Assembly (NCBI GenBank): GCA_020543525.1
Contig: JAHYIO010000005.1
Coordinates: forward strand, 1,833,001 to 1,897,000
From: Coriolopsis trogii
Taxonomy: Eukaryota > Basidiomycota > Agaricomycetes > Polyporales > Polyporaceae
Reading direction: 5' to 3'
DNA length: 64,000 nucleotides
In this document: positions 23,371 through 35,028 of the stretch, piece by piece
How positions within the stretch are numbered: the first letter of the stretch is position 1
Layout: each line of letters begins with the position of its first letter
Notes under the pieces: model-generated
What the model was told of the DNA's origin: nothing
Database searches by the model: none
Seen by the model: the letters and a program-made list of their open reading frames with translations, nothing else
Position numbers and translations under genes: made by a program

Positions 23371-26165
23371 CTAGGCCCGCTTCTTCTGCGACAACGAGGC
23401 TTTACGGGCCTTTCGAGGACGCGTTCGTCCCGAAACCGACTCGCGAACAGAAGGCCGCTGTACCGGGGCTGACTTCAGCAAGTTGTCCCCCCATGTCTTC
23501 AGCCGCTTGCGGCTCGTCATGTGGTCGGGGAGGGTCGGTCCAAGCGCTCCGCTCTGCTTCCAGTCAGGGGGCACCCGGTCATCGAATTTGTCGTGGACGG
23601 GCCAGGTCGTCCATTTCGCGGCCTCGTTCAGGTAGTGCAACATGACAGCGTGGCTTGCAACAGCGCGAGCCAGTTTGCGCTCGTTTCCCGTAGGCTCATC
23701 GTCAGGTTCTTCAATATCGAGCGCGAGCGAAGGCAGGGTTGGGAAAGCCGCAGAAAGTGCGTCTCCTTTGAGCGGGGAGGTGAGGGGAATAGGGGGGAAA
23801 GGGGAGGGAACGTTCTGCTTCTGCTCTTCAAGGTAGTCAAAGAGCTTTACGCGATAATTAGCCTTGAAGTATAAGAGAAGGCGTTTCAAGACGGTGTCCA
23901 TGGGACTGTGAAACTTGAGGGTGTCTGAGGGACTGATGTTCAGTTTTCCGGTCTGAATGGCAGTGGCCTTCTTTTCTCCGCATGTGTAAGTCCCATGATA
24001 CACCGTGAAGACGTCGAAGAACTGTTCGATGTACGGCGCCACCATGTTGTTGTCGAGGTTGGACGAGAGATACCGAACTGCGTGATAGAGTATGACGTAT
24101 AGGAACGCCTCCAGCTCGTCGCAAGTTTCGACTGGTTTGGGACGCGACAACAGGGCCACCGACATGAATTGTTCAGTACCCTGATTTTCCACGTCTTGAA
24201 TTGAGTATACACTTGAAGCTAGATGGGTGAAGCCGACTTACCGTCCGTTCTGGTTGACGCGGCCCTTGGGTTAAACTGGCTAGGTCGATCGGCTTTGACA
24301 TTTCCCAGTCTGCCAATAGGCCGGTCCACCTGATGCAGCGGGTTCCATCTTCTTCACGGATGACCTTCGGCCATATCAGAACATTGCCACTGCTGATATC
24401 TCGATGGCGAATGCGAGCTTTGGTCTCTGCTTCATAGTGCGCTAGGGGGGGGATGGGGTCATTGAGGCACTTCTTGAAGCGAAGCGAAGTTGTGACACTC
24501 TCAACGTACCAAAAACACAGTTGGTCACGAGTGCAATCAATTGTCCTCCACGTTTGAAAGCACTCAGAGGTAAAGCGACTTCCTCTACTACGATCCGGTA
24601 GTGTCGATGCAGTCGCAACGGGCAGTCAGTGCGGAAATGGGTTGTCGTAGAGGGGGACAGCGTGTCGTATACGTCTGTTTCTGGCATCCGTCGTTTGCGC
24701 TTGTTGTTGTTTGATGCGGAGGAACGTGAAGGATACGATGAGGAGTGTAAGGAAGACATCGTGGGAGCCTTGTCAGAATCATGAGGAGGGGAAGCATGCT
24801 GCTCCATCCACCATTGAGGGGTAAGCGTTTCTTGATCTTCGATATCTCCGTGGCAGACAAGTGTAGGAACATAAGCCACCTCGTGCTTGTTGAGTAGGGC
24901 TAACACGACGCCTTCCTGGTCCACCAGAAGGTAGTGTGCCCGCCAGGCGTCCTTGAGCCAGACAAATCGACCTGTGCGGGGGTCGAAGGCGATGTAGCCT
25001 CGTGTTCCGCGGCCTGCCAGCCCTTTCGCGCAAAACGATGGCTTGCCGACAAGAAACGTCAACGTTCCACCCTGCCCGTCTGGGACTTTGAGACGATAGC
25101 GGGGCCATGCGGGATCCAACGACTCTTTGAATCGTCGTCGAACGTAGTCGTAGATGATGTTCGGCTTCTTGGGATTTCCGTGTTCGTCGAGTTTCTCGGG
25201 TAGTTCGCCTGGGCTGAGCGTATGTTCTTCGTGCTTCATATCGGTACCCAAACCAAACTGCGCGTTCAGCATTGCAGCGTATTCCTGATCGCCCGGCTCG
25301 CCGAGTCGTTCAGCGGACGGATCTGTGCCAAGCTGTTCGTCGTCACACTTGGACATACGCCACAGGACGTCGCAGAAGAACTTCCATTCCTTGCAGTAGT
25401 CGAGGAGCCTGGTTACGATACACCCAGACCGATCCCAGCGGATGAAGCGGCACTGGCGTCCGATGACGACCAGCATGAAGACGGCGACGCGTTGTTGGAC
25501 GGCGAAGATAAGCTCTGCGTACGTGATGATCTGGCCGCGGACCTTCTTGCGGGAATTGGCATCGGCAGGCTCAACGTCCCCATCTGGGTCATCGCTGAAC
25601 GGGTCTAGGCCGGTTTCGCCACGCTTGAACTCCACCGCGACCAATTGGTCGGCCCAGTGGGGCATACCGTCGTCTGGCGCAAAGGCTTCGCGATAGAACG
25701 CGGCATCTTGCTTCTGCCGATCCTCGTCGATCATCGCGGGGTCTGGGCGGTTTCCGCAAAAACGGAGCTTGAGACCTGGTACTAGGTCGTGACTGTTCAC
25801 TGCTTCAATCTTTGCAGTTCGAGTAGTCAGATGACAAGAGAACTGATGATATGAAGGTGTGCACTTACGAAAGTCTTGGCGACCTGATCCTCCAGCATGT
25901 CCCCAGCATTGGCCAGCTCCGAAAAAGGGTTGGCAGTGAGCTCCGGCCTACTGGAAGGATGCTCAGGGTCCGAGGGAAAGAATGCATCCGAGAACTTGAC
26001 GAAGGTCTCGCCCACACGTTGGTTGACCATGTCGTTCGCTTTTTTGAGGCGTTGTTGCTGGAGGTCCCCTCGGCCAGGTTCGGCGTGGAGAGAGTATTGC
26101 TCGCGACGGCTGAAGTTCTTCACAGAAACAGGAGTCGGTGGAACCGGAACAGGAGCTGAGTTCAT
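23371..26165 (-). CDS. FunK1-type fungal protein kinase C
   Basis: Intact member of the second FunK1 clade here. Exons 25869-26165, 24510-25809, 24242-24441 and 23371-24180 have matching phases, giving about 867 residues. The N-terminus MNSAPVPVPPTP precedes a FSDAFF block and ANPFSELANAGDM. The core then shows WADQLVAVEFK, RGQIITYAELIFAVQQR, CRFIRWDRSG, FLVGKPSFCAKGLAGRGTRG, the FVWLKDAWRAHYLLVDQEG block and LVCHGDI. The catalytic exon has HRDISSGNVLIWP and TGLLADWEMSK; the last exon has GTEQFMSVALLSRPKP and DELEAFLYVIL, then an acidic linker and a very basic tail. HRD and the metal-binding Asp equivalents are intact, so it is the best candidate for an active kinase in the cluster besides A. 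Substrate and pathway are unknown. Confidence 0.92.
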
Positions 26166-26227
26166 GGTTAGAGTAGTTGGAGACGATAGAGGGAAAGCAG
26201 TACCGGCTTACCGTAGGCTAGGGAAGA

Positions 26228-26234
26228 TTTTATA
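26228..26234 (-). promoter_or_regulatory. TATA box of FunK1-C
   Basis: TATAAAA on the minus strand, 63 bp upstream of the FunK1-C ATG. The paralogue G has TATAAAG 64 bp upstream, so the element and its spacing are conserved. Confidence 0.6.
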
Positions 26235-26676
26235 CCACAAGATTCTGGGTGGATCGCAGGGTGGCCCTGGCGAGAACGTAAGCGTATTCACACGAGGAGA
26301 ATACGCAACCCTGTAGTAAGAGCGGAGGGGGACAATGGTCGTCTGTGGTAGGCAGGAAGGGGAGACAAAGGATGATGGTGGTCAGTGGCCAAGTTGAACA
26401 TGCGATCGTAGCCGCATTCCCGATCGGGACGAAACACGCGGTCTCGCTTAGGACAACAAGCGCCGCCATTCCTCGGTCAGTCTCCCTTACCTCTTCTACT
26501 GGCACTTTCATTCCCAGTTAGCATTCAGAACATCATACTCTGCGCTTCCAACTTGGCTCTACTGACACTCATTGAATTTTGAAAGGGAAAGAGCTGAGGG
26601 CCGCCGTCGTGTCTTAGCGCTCAGCATAACCAATAAATCCGCAATGAGCACAGCCACGTCTGGCTTTCAATGGCGC

Positions 26677-27146
26677 AGGACCCCCGATAATCCTCACAGA
26701 GGCCAGATCCTGGCGAGGGCGATTTGGCGAGGTCTGATCCGGACAGATTTTGAGCGTCTACGGAGCAGTTTGATCCGGACAACGCCTCTGGCCTACGCTA
26801 AGCGCCCGTAAGCGCCCATGAGCATCCGGAAGGCGTCTATTCTCAAGTACTTGGTTGGCTAAATTTTGTCACTATTTCACGGGCAATTGAGCTGAAATGT
26901 CTCCTAAAGGCCTTTTCAAACTTTGATTTGTATAATCTGCATTGCTATACTGTTGCACAGTGCGTATAAGGGACCGTCTTATAAGCGCCGATCCGGACAG
27001 GCGCCCTCTAGTCCGGACGAGGGATCCGGCCTCTCAACCTAAAGTGGGCGGCTTTGATCCGGACAAGGATCCAGCATACCCCCTCCGGGCCCTCCAGTCT
27101 GATCCGGACAAGGGATCAGGGGTCTGTGAGGATTATCGGGGGTCCT
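26677..27146. mobile_element. Non-autonomous hAT-like MITE
   Basis: 470-bp element with perfect 24-bp terminal inverted repeats (26677-26700 and 27123-27146, beginning AGGACCCCCGATAATCC) flanked by an 8-bp direct repeat AATGGCGC (26669-26676 and 27147-27154). An 8-bp target duplication is the hallmark of hAT elements. No coding capacity is visible. The decamer GATCCGGACA occurs five times in the same orientation inside the ends (26736, 26772, 26990, 27056, 27101), resembling subterminal transposase-binding repeats. The paralogous locus at about 38270-38285 lacks the insertion, which confirms the element borders. Confidence 0.85.
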
Positions 27147-28145
27147 AATGGCGCACTGTTGAATTCGAAATGCACCATCTGTGACCCTGAATTGATCCCG
27201 CACACACCCTGGGATATTCTCTCATCTGGTCCGCATCGATCAACAGCGGATTGCCTCATGGATGTCGGATCTCTTGCTAATGCCGGTCTCCGATGTGCCA
27301 GTGCAGGCTGCAGCTATACTGCGAATCGAGGCCACCGATCGTGGAAATACTCCGGCCAACTGGCTGAGTCACCTCGGTCTAAGGCAGGTATCAACCGATC
27401 TGATTGGGCCACAGAAGCCATGTATTGTATGCTGTGTCGATTCGGGACCACAAAGGGATCGTCTAACCAATACACCCTTCCCACTGGCATCGGAGCCATT
27501 GTTCTATCTGAATTGTGTTTCTCCGGTCCCTCATCATGTTTCATACCCATCTAGTTTGTGTCTTCAGAATTCCAGCCCACATACAGATTCGTGAAGACCC
27601 GCCTCCGTATACGTCACAGGCAGTAGGACGAGGCGCAGCTTCAGCTTGGTTATGCATCAGCGTTGCAGCTCGTACGTTCCGCCTTGCGAGCATCAGCATT
27701 TCAAAATCCATGGATTATGAGTCTGTCTTGAACCTGATATTTTCACGTACCGCAAGCCACACATCTGGCGGCGGAACCCGATTCCCGAGCCTTTGACGTT
27801 GTGTCTCCGCCAACCCGATTCCGCAGCGATTTTGCGACTCAAGAGAGCCATGAAACTCCGTGCGACTCGACACACCCTACAAGCTCTCTTCTTTGAAGGC
27901 TCCAACTGGTCAGCACTCCTTTTGGGAGGTTGAGCAGTTCAATAGGACTCGGTGTTCTCGGTGTAACCGATGATGGAATAGAACGGCAGCGAGCACGTAC
28001 CGGGTGGAGGGTCGTTGCTCCGCGACAGCGGCGGTCCTTGTAGCCCACGCTTCACTGTTTCGCACTGGTGATGCGCGTACTCAACTACAAGGTAATGCAC
28101 CCTAAAATGTGCGAGTATGAGCTTGTGTGAGCTGTAACCAGTGCG

Positions 28146-28440
28146 AAGGTTGCCAGTAGGGGGTACCGAGTTTCCGCTACTTCTCGTCAGGTCAGACAGC
28201 CGGAGGCGGGGATGGATCTCCTGTGATATACCGAACCTGGTGGTGTTTTCAAGAGCAGACGGGTCTCCCTCGTCCGCACTATGCAAGTACTGGTCTAACC
28301 GTCTCACCCAGAGGCCCGGGGGTTGCGCGACAACCAGGTTCCGACAAATACGCGCTATTGAAGGAAACCTGAAGACTCGGAACAATAATACACCACTGGG
28401 GCTGGTCACTTCTGCCTCGCGCCCCAGTCTCAGACAGTTG
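28146..28440. other. Intergenic, junction region
   Basis: Between the duplicated segment and pseudogene D. Bases 28398-28440 are the transplanted 3' flank of a FunK1-A-type gene; homology stops sharply at 28398. Confidence 0.6.
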
Positions 28441-30764
28441 TTACGCCTTCTTCCCAGTGAGCCACTGGTTCGGCAACAGGGCCATGGTCTTCCCGAGGAA
28501 CCAATCCCGAAGCCCCTCCTTCTGCAGCTGTCGGTCATCCATCTGTTGCCAGGCGAAATTCACCTGCTTCGCCTTCCTCGTTCTCCGCGATGGCGTTTGC
28601 GGTGGTTTCTGCGCAGAAGGGTGTATGGGCAAAGAGGCGAACGTCGGCTCTCCCTCTTCGTGCCTCTCGGTCTTGCGTCGTTTGATGATGTGTTCGAGTG
28701 CTTCATCGATGTCATCCGCGGTGATGTCACACGTCACCCTCGACTTGCCGACTGGGCCCACAGGACGTTAGGGCACCCAATCGTCCGGTACCCGATCCCT
28801 AACATAGTCGTTGTCCGGCCACCTCATCGTCCATATCGCCTTGTGAAGTACGGAGAGCATCCTTGCATGGGACTCCACTGACCGGGCGCGCTGTCGATCC
28901 ACCTCATTGACAGCCGGCCGCTCTTCCTTCTGGGTCAGTACGTCGTCGTCGCCAAGCGCGGCCATGTCGATGCCAGGAGGGAGCGACCTGACCGGACCAT
29001 CCGATCCGTTCCCTTCCTGACTTTCTCCTTGAGGAAGCCGAAGTTTTTGAGGGCCTCGCGTAGGTTTAAAGCGCCCTTGCGCTGCTTGGCCAGTCTGGTG
29101 ACGCGGTAGTGCGCGCGGAAGCGAACGAGCATAGAGAGCAACACTCCGTCGAGGGTACTGTCAAACTTCAGGTGGACGAGCTCCTCCTTGCCGTTTTTGA
29201 TGAGAAGCTCTGGCTCTCCGCTGCCGTGCATCAAGTCCGACTTCTTGTTCCCGCACGAATACTGGCCGTTGACGAAAGTGTACGAGTCGAAGAGGTCCTC
29301 GATAAAGTTCGAGACGTCGCGGCAGTTCGATCGCAGATAGCGGATGGCGTAGTAGAGGATCACGTAGAGGAACGCCTCGAGCTCGTCTACAGTCGAGACT
29401 GTCTTGGATCCCTGAGTGAGTAAACCAGCCGACATGAACTGCCAGGTACCCTACAGCGGTAGCCAGTCAGAACAGAGAATTGGGGACCAAGTGAGACAAA
29501 CGCACCGTTCGTTCAGGTTGGCGAGAAAGCTTCGTCTTCCGCTTGTCAAGCGTGGGTTTCGACATCTCCCAGTCAGCTAGAAGACCGGTCTATCGGACGT
29601 AGAACTTGTCGCCTGTGGTGCTGGGGATGACTTTCGGTAGGATCAGGATGTTTCCCCCGCTGACATCGCGGTGGATGATATGCTTCTGATCCATCGCGAT
29701 ATAGTGAGCTGCGAGAACAGCGCGATGAGCGTCGGCGCACCAGCGAAGGACGAGAGATACACACCGTATTGGGATCGAGCGCCACCGTGACGAAGCCTTG
29801 AGTCGCGAGACCCGCCACCCCGGGAGCCATGAAGAATGGCTTACCGACCAGGAAGTAGCGCGGTGGCCGGCCCTCGCCGTCAGGAACACTGATCTTGTAC
29901 CGGGACCATTCGTCGACTAGTGAGGCCTTGAGCTTGGCACGTACATATGCGAACGTTATGTCCTTCGGGATCCCTCCCTCGGGGAGATTGCATTCGGCGT
30001 GGTTCCAGTCGGTGGTCCGCTCTGTCGAGGCCTGAGTCATGAGCTTCCACTACTCATCGTGAGGATAGAGGCGCGTGGCAGTGGAGTCGAAGCCGAGCTG
30101 GTCGCGAGTTAAGCGAGATATCCGCCAGAGGATATCGCACATCTTCTTCCAGTTGGAGATGTAGTCGACCGCCTGGGTCACGATGCACCCGGACCTATCC
30201 CACCGGAGGAGACGGGAGCGACAGCCCATGATGAGGAACATGAAGAGCGCCGTACGTTGCTGGACGGCGAAAGCAAGTTCTGCGTACTTGATAAGCTGGC
30301 CACGGACATGGGTGCGAGCTCCGGTGGTGGCTGGGACCACGTCGTCGTCGATGTCGTAGTACGGGTCATTCTTCGTCTCCGAGTTCACAAGTTTCACCGG
30401 TATGATCTGATCGGCCCATTGGGGACTTCCGTTCTCCGGGGTTTCTTCCACTCGAACAAAGGCTGAGTCGACGCGCTGACGGTTTGGATCGACAACTCGG
30501 ATGGATGGCAGGTCTCTTCTCTGAGATCGCAACGCCGTAACCAGGTGCGAGACCGTGTGTGTTGACGGCGTGTGCCTGCAAAATCCGTTAGCTGTGGCCA
30601 GGGGACGGAGTAGTGGCTTGTTACGCACGAATGCCTCGGATATCTCAATCTTTGACATGTTGGGGGCGTCGGCGAGCTTGGAGAACGGATTCTTCATGAC
30701 CTTAGGTTTGCCAGGCGCGTCTGGCGGTACAGGAGGGAAAAACGCGTCGATGAACTCGTCGAGA
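28441..30764 (-). pseudogene. FunK1-type kinase D, chimeric pseudogene
   Basis: FunK1 relic with many lesions. From its 5' end at about 30764 to about 30250 it follows gene B; from there to the 3' end it follows gene A, including the A 3' flank. Lesions: no start codon of its own (5' fusion to fragment E, out of frame), a TAG in place of Glu in YPHDEEWK (30048-30050), a deletion of the last ~440 nt of exon 2 near 29770 removing the VPTLVCHGDI to YDCLKG part, a single-base shift at an A5 run (29044-29048), and a TAA after DDWVP near 28772. The catalytic loop HRDVSGGN is still readable at about 29660. It cannot encode a full kinase. Confidence 0.92.
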
Positions 30765-31331
30765 AGTGATATCGGCAGGCTCGAAACCCCTCGCTGGGTC
30801 CTCGCTGAATGGGTCGAGCCCGGGGTCGCCACGTAAAAACTCCACTGCAAGCAGTTGGTCGGCCCATTGGGCCATACTACCGTGACCGTCGTGCGGCCCG
30901 GGCGCTGCAAAGGTGCGGGAGAACGCAGCATTCCGCCGGTCCTCGTCGTCCATCATGGAGTCCGGTTGAAGGGGACACAAGCAAATCTTGAGGCCAGCTG
31001 CTAGTTCACTGCACCAATCTGGTATAACCAAGCAGTCAGAAAGAGCTATGTGCACGAAAATGCCCAAAACTCACAAACGTTTCAGCGACTGTGTCGTCCG
31101 ACATGTGTTCAGCGTCGGCCAGGTCCCAAAAGGGGTTCACACTGCTCTTCTTACTGTGATAACTTTGCAACACGTCAGATGGCCCCAAAAGAGAATGGGT
31201 ACGGACGACGTTACCAATGTCGATGCGACCAAGGGTGGGGAAGCGCGTATAGAGCCTGAGGATCTCGGCTGACAAGGAAAGAATTCATCAGCGAATTCGC
31301 CAACTTCTGCCTTCACCGTGTGATATGCCAT
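30757..31331 (-). pseudogene. FunK1 fragment E (5' remnant of the C/F/G clade)
   Basis: Begins with MAYHTVKAEVGEF at 31331 and matches the first ~180 residues of FunK1-F, including NPFWDLADAEHMS, an intron, and WADQLLAVEF to EPADITS. It then stops at the junction with pseudogene D. An 8-bp stretch TCTCGACG (30757-30764) fits both partners and marks the breakpoint. Its own upstream region (31332-31480) is also homologous to that of F. Confidence 0.85.
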
Positions 31332-31791
31332 TTTGTGTTGGTACAGAGCGTCGCTGATAGTCGGATTATGCGCAAATTTGGGTCTCTCCGAAGGACAAGT
31401 ACGGTGGTGGCCCTCGACACTGGCAGGACAAACTTGGGTCTGGACGGCGAGAAGGCTGGAGGGTGCACAAAGCTAGAGGTAATGGAGCACAAGTTCAAGG
31501 GTTTGACTATCGAGTCCACGCGAGCGTAACCGAAAACAGAGTTGAGTGTGATGGTAGAAGTTCAGGATCAACTTGCGACACGTTCCTTTGCCGGATGTTC
31601 ACACATCATAACAAGCGCTCACAAGACTGGGGCCCTGGGCGCCGTTGCAAGTCCTCCCCACTCGCTTGCGAGACCATGAGTTGAACAAAAACAACAACCT
31701 TTCCGGATTTCCGAGACACGAGCGATGATCATGCTCAGATTGATACGACAGAGATACTGAACAAATACATCCTCGCAAAGTAGACGACACC
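31332..31791 (-). repeat. Promoter-like repeat shared with FunK1-F
   Basis: 31332-31480 resembles 34567-34720 upstream of FunK1-F (shared block caagtacggtggtggccctc). The remainder is 3' flank of F with no gene. Confidence 0.6.
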
Positions 31792-34563
31792 TTAGAAGGC
31801 TGCATTGCGACCACGTCGCCCAGGTAACAGATCCTCCTCCTCAACCACCAAGCTTTGAGTTCCCCCCGCGCGCGAAGGAGTAACCGGCTTACGGAACTGC
31901 TGGGGTGCGAGCGGCAAGGACACTACCCCATCGACTCGGTTATACTTCGCTCGCTTGCTGCCCAACGTCGATGATGCCACTGGTGCGAACTTGTTCTTCG
32001 TCTTCCACGTCACGGGGATACGATCGCCCACCTTGTCGTCCATACGCCAGTTTGGGTCTTTAAAGAACTCCTGGAAAAGACTCTTGACGGCTTGGTGGGT
32101 GAAGACCTTGGCCGCAGCGTCCTTGTCTTCCGGGGTCGGAGGTTTGCGCACTGTCCAGCTCCTATAGTTCGTCGACTCCTCTTCTTCGCGTTCTACGAAA
32201 AGATCGGCGATGGAAGAGGTGGGCTGAATAGCGTTATTCTGCCGTGATGCCTTGACCGCCTGGGGTTTGCGCATCCCGAGTTCGCGCTCATACTTCTGGA
32301 CAGCATGATGAGAGCAAAACCAGGCCAACAGGACGTCAAGCAAGGAGTCCATGGGTCCATGGAAGGAGAGGGGTGTTGAGCCGATGAGTAGTTGACCAGT
32401 CTCGATCGCCCGAGACTTGACCGCACCGCAGGACCATGTCCCGTCGTAGTATCCGAAGGTGTCAAAGAAGTCGTCGATGTAGTTGGCTACGTCATCACCA
32501 GAGCAGTTCGACCATAGGTAACGGACGGCGTAGTACAGGACAACGTAGAGGAACGCCTCGAGCTCGTCGCATATCTCGACTGGCTTGGGTCTGGATAGCA
32601 GAGCGACGGACATGAACTGCCATGTCCCCTAGTGTGGTCCAAGATGTCAGATTTCTGTTTCGACGAGGAGAGTTGGGTATCTATATACTCACCGTCCTTT
32701 CTGGCTGACGTGGCAGCTGCTTGACGTGCACTTCACCGATAGGCTTCGACATCTCCCAGTCAACGAGGAGGCCAGTCCACACCATGACATACACATCGAG
32801 CTTCTCTTTGTAGACGATCCTTGGATAGATCAAGATGTTTGAGCCGCTGATATCTCGATGGAGAATTCCAGGCTTCGGAAGAGTCGCAGCCTGCTCGTGA
32901 GCTGCGTAGAGAAGATGGACGTTTCAGAAACGCTCAAATTCTAGTATGAGGACTTACTCACCAACTATACAGTCATAAACGAGAACCACCAGCTGCCTGC
33001 CGTTCTTGAATTGGGTAAGTCGCATGGCAACCTCCTCTTCCACCAAGCGATAATGTTTGTGCAACCGGAGAGGACATTGCGGAGTGGATCCGTTGCGAGA
33101 AGAAGCATGCCGAGTCTCGGATCGTTTCGACAGGACTGCCTCGGGGATGTCGTCGGGATCGTCGTCACGCCTCTTGCGCTTGTGGGTCGAAGAGTATGCA
33201 GAGGATGCTTGACTGAACGACGATGAATGAATAGTGACCATGCTCGAAGAGGGCGAGGACGTGTTCATGATCTGACGATTCTTGCGTTCCCACCAGCGCG
33301 GAGTCAATGTCTCTTGATCGCCAATATCGCCATGACATACGAGGGTAGTGACGTTCTTGACCCCAGCGTCCCGAAGTACTCCCAGCACGTCCCCCTCCTT
33401 GTCGAGCAGGATGTAGTGGGCACGCCATGCATCCTTCAGCCACACAAAACGACCTGTGGAGAGATCGAAGGCAACGTAGCCACGTGTCCCTCTTCCCGCC
33501 ATCCCCTTCGCACGGAAGACAGGTTTGCAGATGAGGAACTTGCGAGGGGGGCCATCACCGCAGGGGACTTCAACGCAGTACCTCGGCCACAGACTTTGAA
33601 GGCTGTCAGCGAACATTCTGCGAACATAGGCGAAGGTGAACGGGGCCTCGGGTACAGATCCCTCTGGGAGAAGACGCTCCTCTTCATCGACGTCGTTCGG
33701 ATGAGGCCTCGCCACGGAGTCCATTAACTTGTAGTCCTCGTCGTCCGGGCGCACCCGGGTCGCTGTCGGGTCGAGACCGAGCTGTTCATCGGAGCATCCA
33801 GAGATGCGCTCAAGGACGTCACAGAAGAACTCCCACTCTTCGTAGTAGTCAAGCGCTTTGGTGACGATAGTTCCTGACCTGTCCCAACGGATGAACCGGC
33901 ATTTGCGGCCAAAGACAACGAGCATGAAGAGAGCGACACGTTGTTGGACGGAGAAGATAAGCTCTGCGTACGTGACGACTTGGTCGCGAACCTCCGAGTC
34001 GCGGGAGGTGGTATCGGTTGGCTCGACTGGTTCGTCACTGAATGGGTCTTCACCGGTCTCGTGAAACTCCACGGCAGCTAATTGGTCCGCCCAGTAGTCG
34101 CCCGACGCTACGGAGGTGCGGTAGAACGCAGCATCTGGCCTTTGCCGATCCTCGTTGACCGTCGCGGGCTCCGGTCGATTTCCGCAGCAGCGAATCTTGA
34201 GGTCCGCTGCTAGGTTTTGGCTGTTCATTACATCAATCTGGTATACTCAAGCCGTCAGAAATCACACATGGTTAGCAAAATGCGCACTCACAAACGTTTG
34301 AGCCACTGTGTCCTCCGACATATTCCCAGCATCGGCGAGGTCCACAAAAGGGTTGGAATTGCGCTTCTTCCTGCTGTGGTGGCTCTGCAACGTGTCAGAT
34401 AGCTCAAGGAAAGGATAACTACAGACGGCACGGTTACCGACGTAGATGCGGCTATGGGTGCAAGGGAAGCACGTATAGAGCCTGAGATTTCCAGTGGACA
34501 GCTTGTAGGGAAGAATTCATTGATGAATTCGCAAACCTCTGCCCTCGTAGCGTGGTATGACAT
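31792..34563 (-). CDS. FunK1-type kinase F (one apparent frameshift)
   Basis: Second-clade FunK1. Exons: 34438-34563 (MSYHATRAEVCEF), 34292-34384, 32962-34237, 32693-32902 and 31792-32628. Domain blocks are WADQLAAVEF, TYAELIFSVQQR, CRFIRWDRSG, GMAGRGTRGYVAFD, the catalytic loop HRDISGSN, GLLVDWEMSK, GTWQFMSVALLSRPKP and a basic tail. Exon phases agree everywhere except within the catalytic exon. The AHEQAATL start of that exon is in a different frame from ILHRDISGSN, with one surplus T at a T3 run (32879-32881). So this is either a recent pseudogene or a sequence error. All other parts are open and conserved over 837 nt of last exon, which speaks for recent or no inactivation. Confidence 0.75.
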
Positions 34564-35028
34564 CTTGTGCTGATCTCGAGTGTCGCTATCAGCCGTAGTT
34601 TGCCCAAGATTGCTCCTCTCCGAACGACAAGTACGGTGGTGGCCCTCAGGCTTAGCAGGCTGAGTCACGAGGACAAACTTGGACCCGACAGGCGAGACTG
34701 GAGAGAGCACACAAGTGAGCGAAAGTGGAGCACAAGTGCAATTCTTGACTATTGAGTCCACTGGGCAGTGGTGGTGGTTGAAGATCAACCTACGATGCCA
34801 TTCCTTTTCCGGATGATACCGATGCCCGGTTCGCTTCACCAAGCGCCTAAGCGAGGGCGATAAACAATGCTCGAGACTCGAGTGATCAACGACCATTCAG
34901 AAGAAGTAAGTAGAGCTACAAATCCATCCTAATCTAGACTATCCCCTGATGATATACTATACAATACGTCCATGAGAAGGCAATCACAATCGCCAGTGTA
35001 CTATACCTCCGAGCTCAGGAATACCAGT
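34564..35028. other. Intergenic between FunK1-F and G
   Basis: Holds the F upstream region (similar to 31332-31480) and the 3' flank of G. No gene seen. Confidence 0.55.

Larger units (their letters stand above)
26166..28145 (-). repeat. Upstream duplicated segment, copy 1 (with FunK1-C)
   Basis: Patchy but collinear homology to 37766-39245, upstream of FunK1-G. Anchors include 26349-26480 with 37957-38095 (gacaaaggatgatgg block), 26650-26676 with 38253-38280 (cagccacgtctgg), 27236-27320 with about 38350-38465, 27600-27680 with 38735-38815 (gacgaggcgcagcttcag) and 28110-28135 with 39208-39235 (tgagctgtaaccag). Short open frames inside, including a paired one on minus at about 27700-28080 and 38850-39250, resemble each other but no known family. 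This copy is interrupted by the MITE. Confidence 0.75.

Noticed and set aside
28141..28881. 246-codon plus-strand frame over the end of pseudogene D
   Set aside because: Antisense of the FunK1-D C-terminal coding sequence; no own features.
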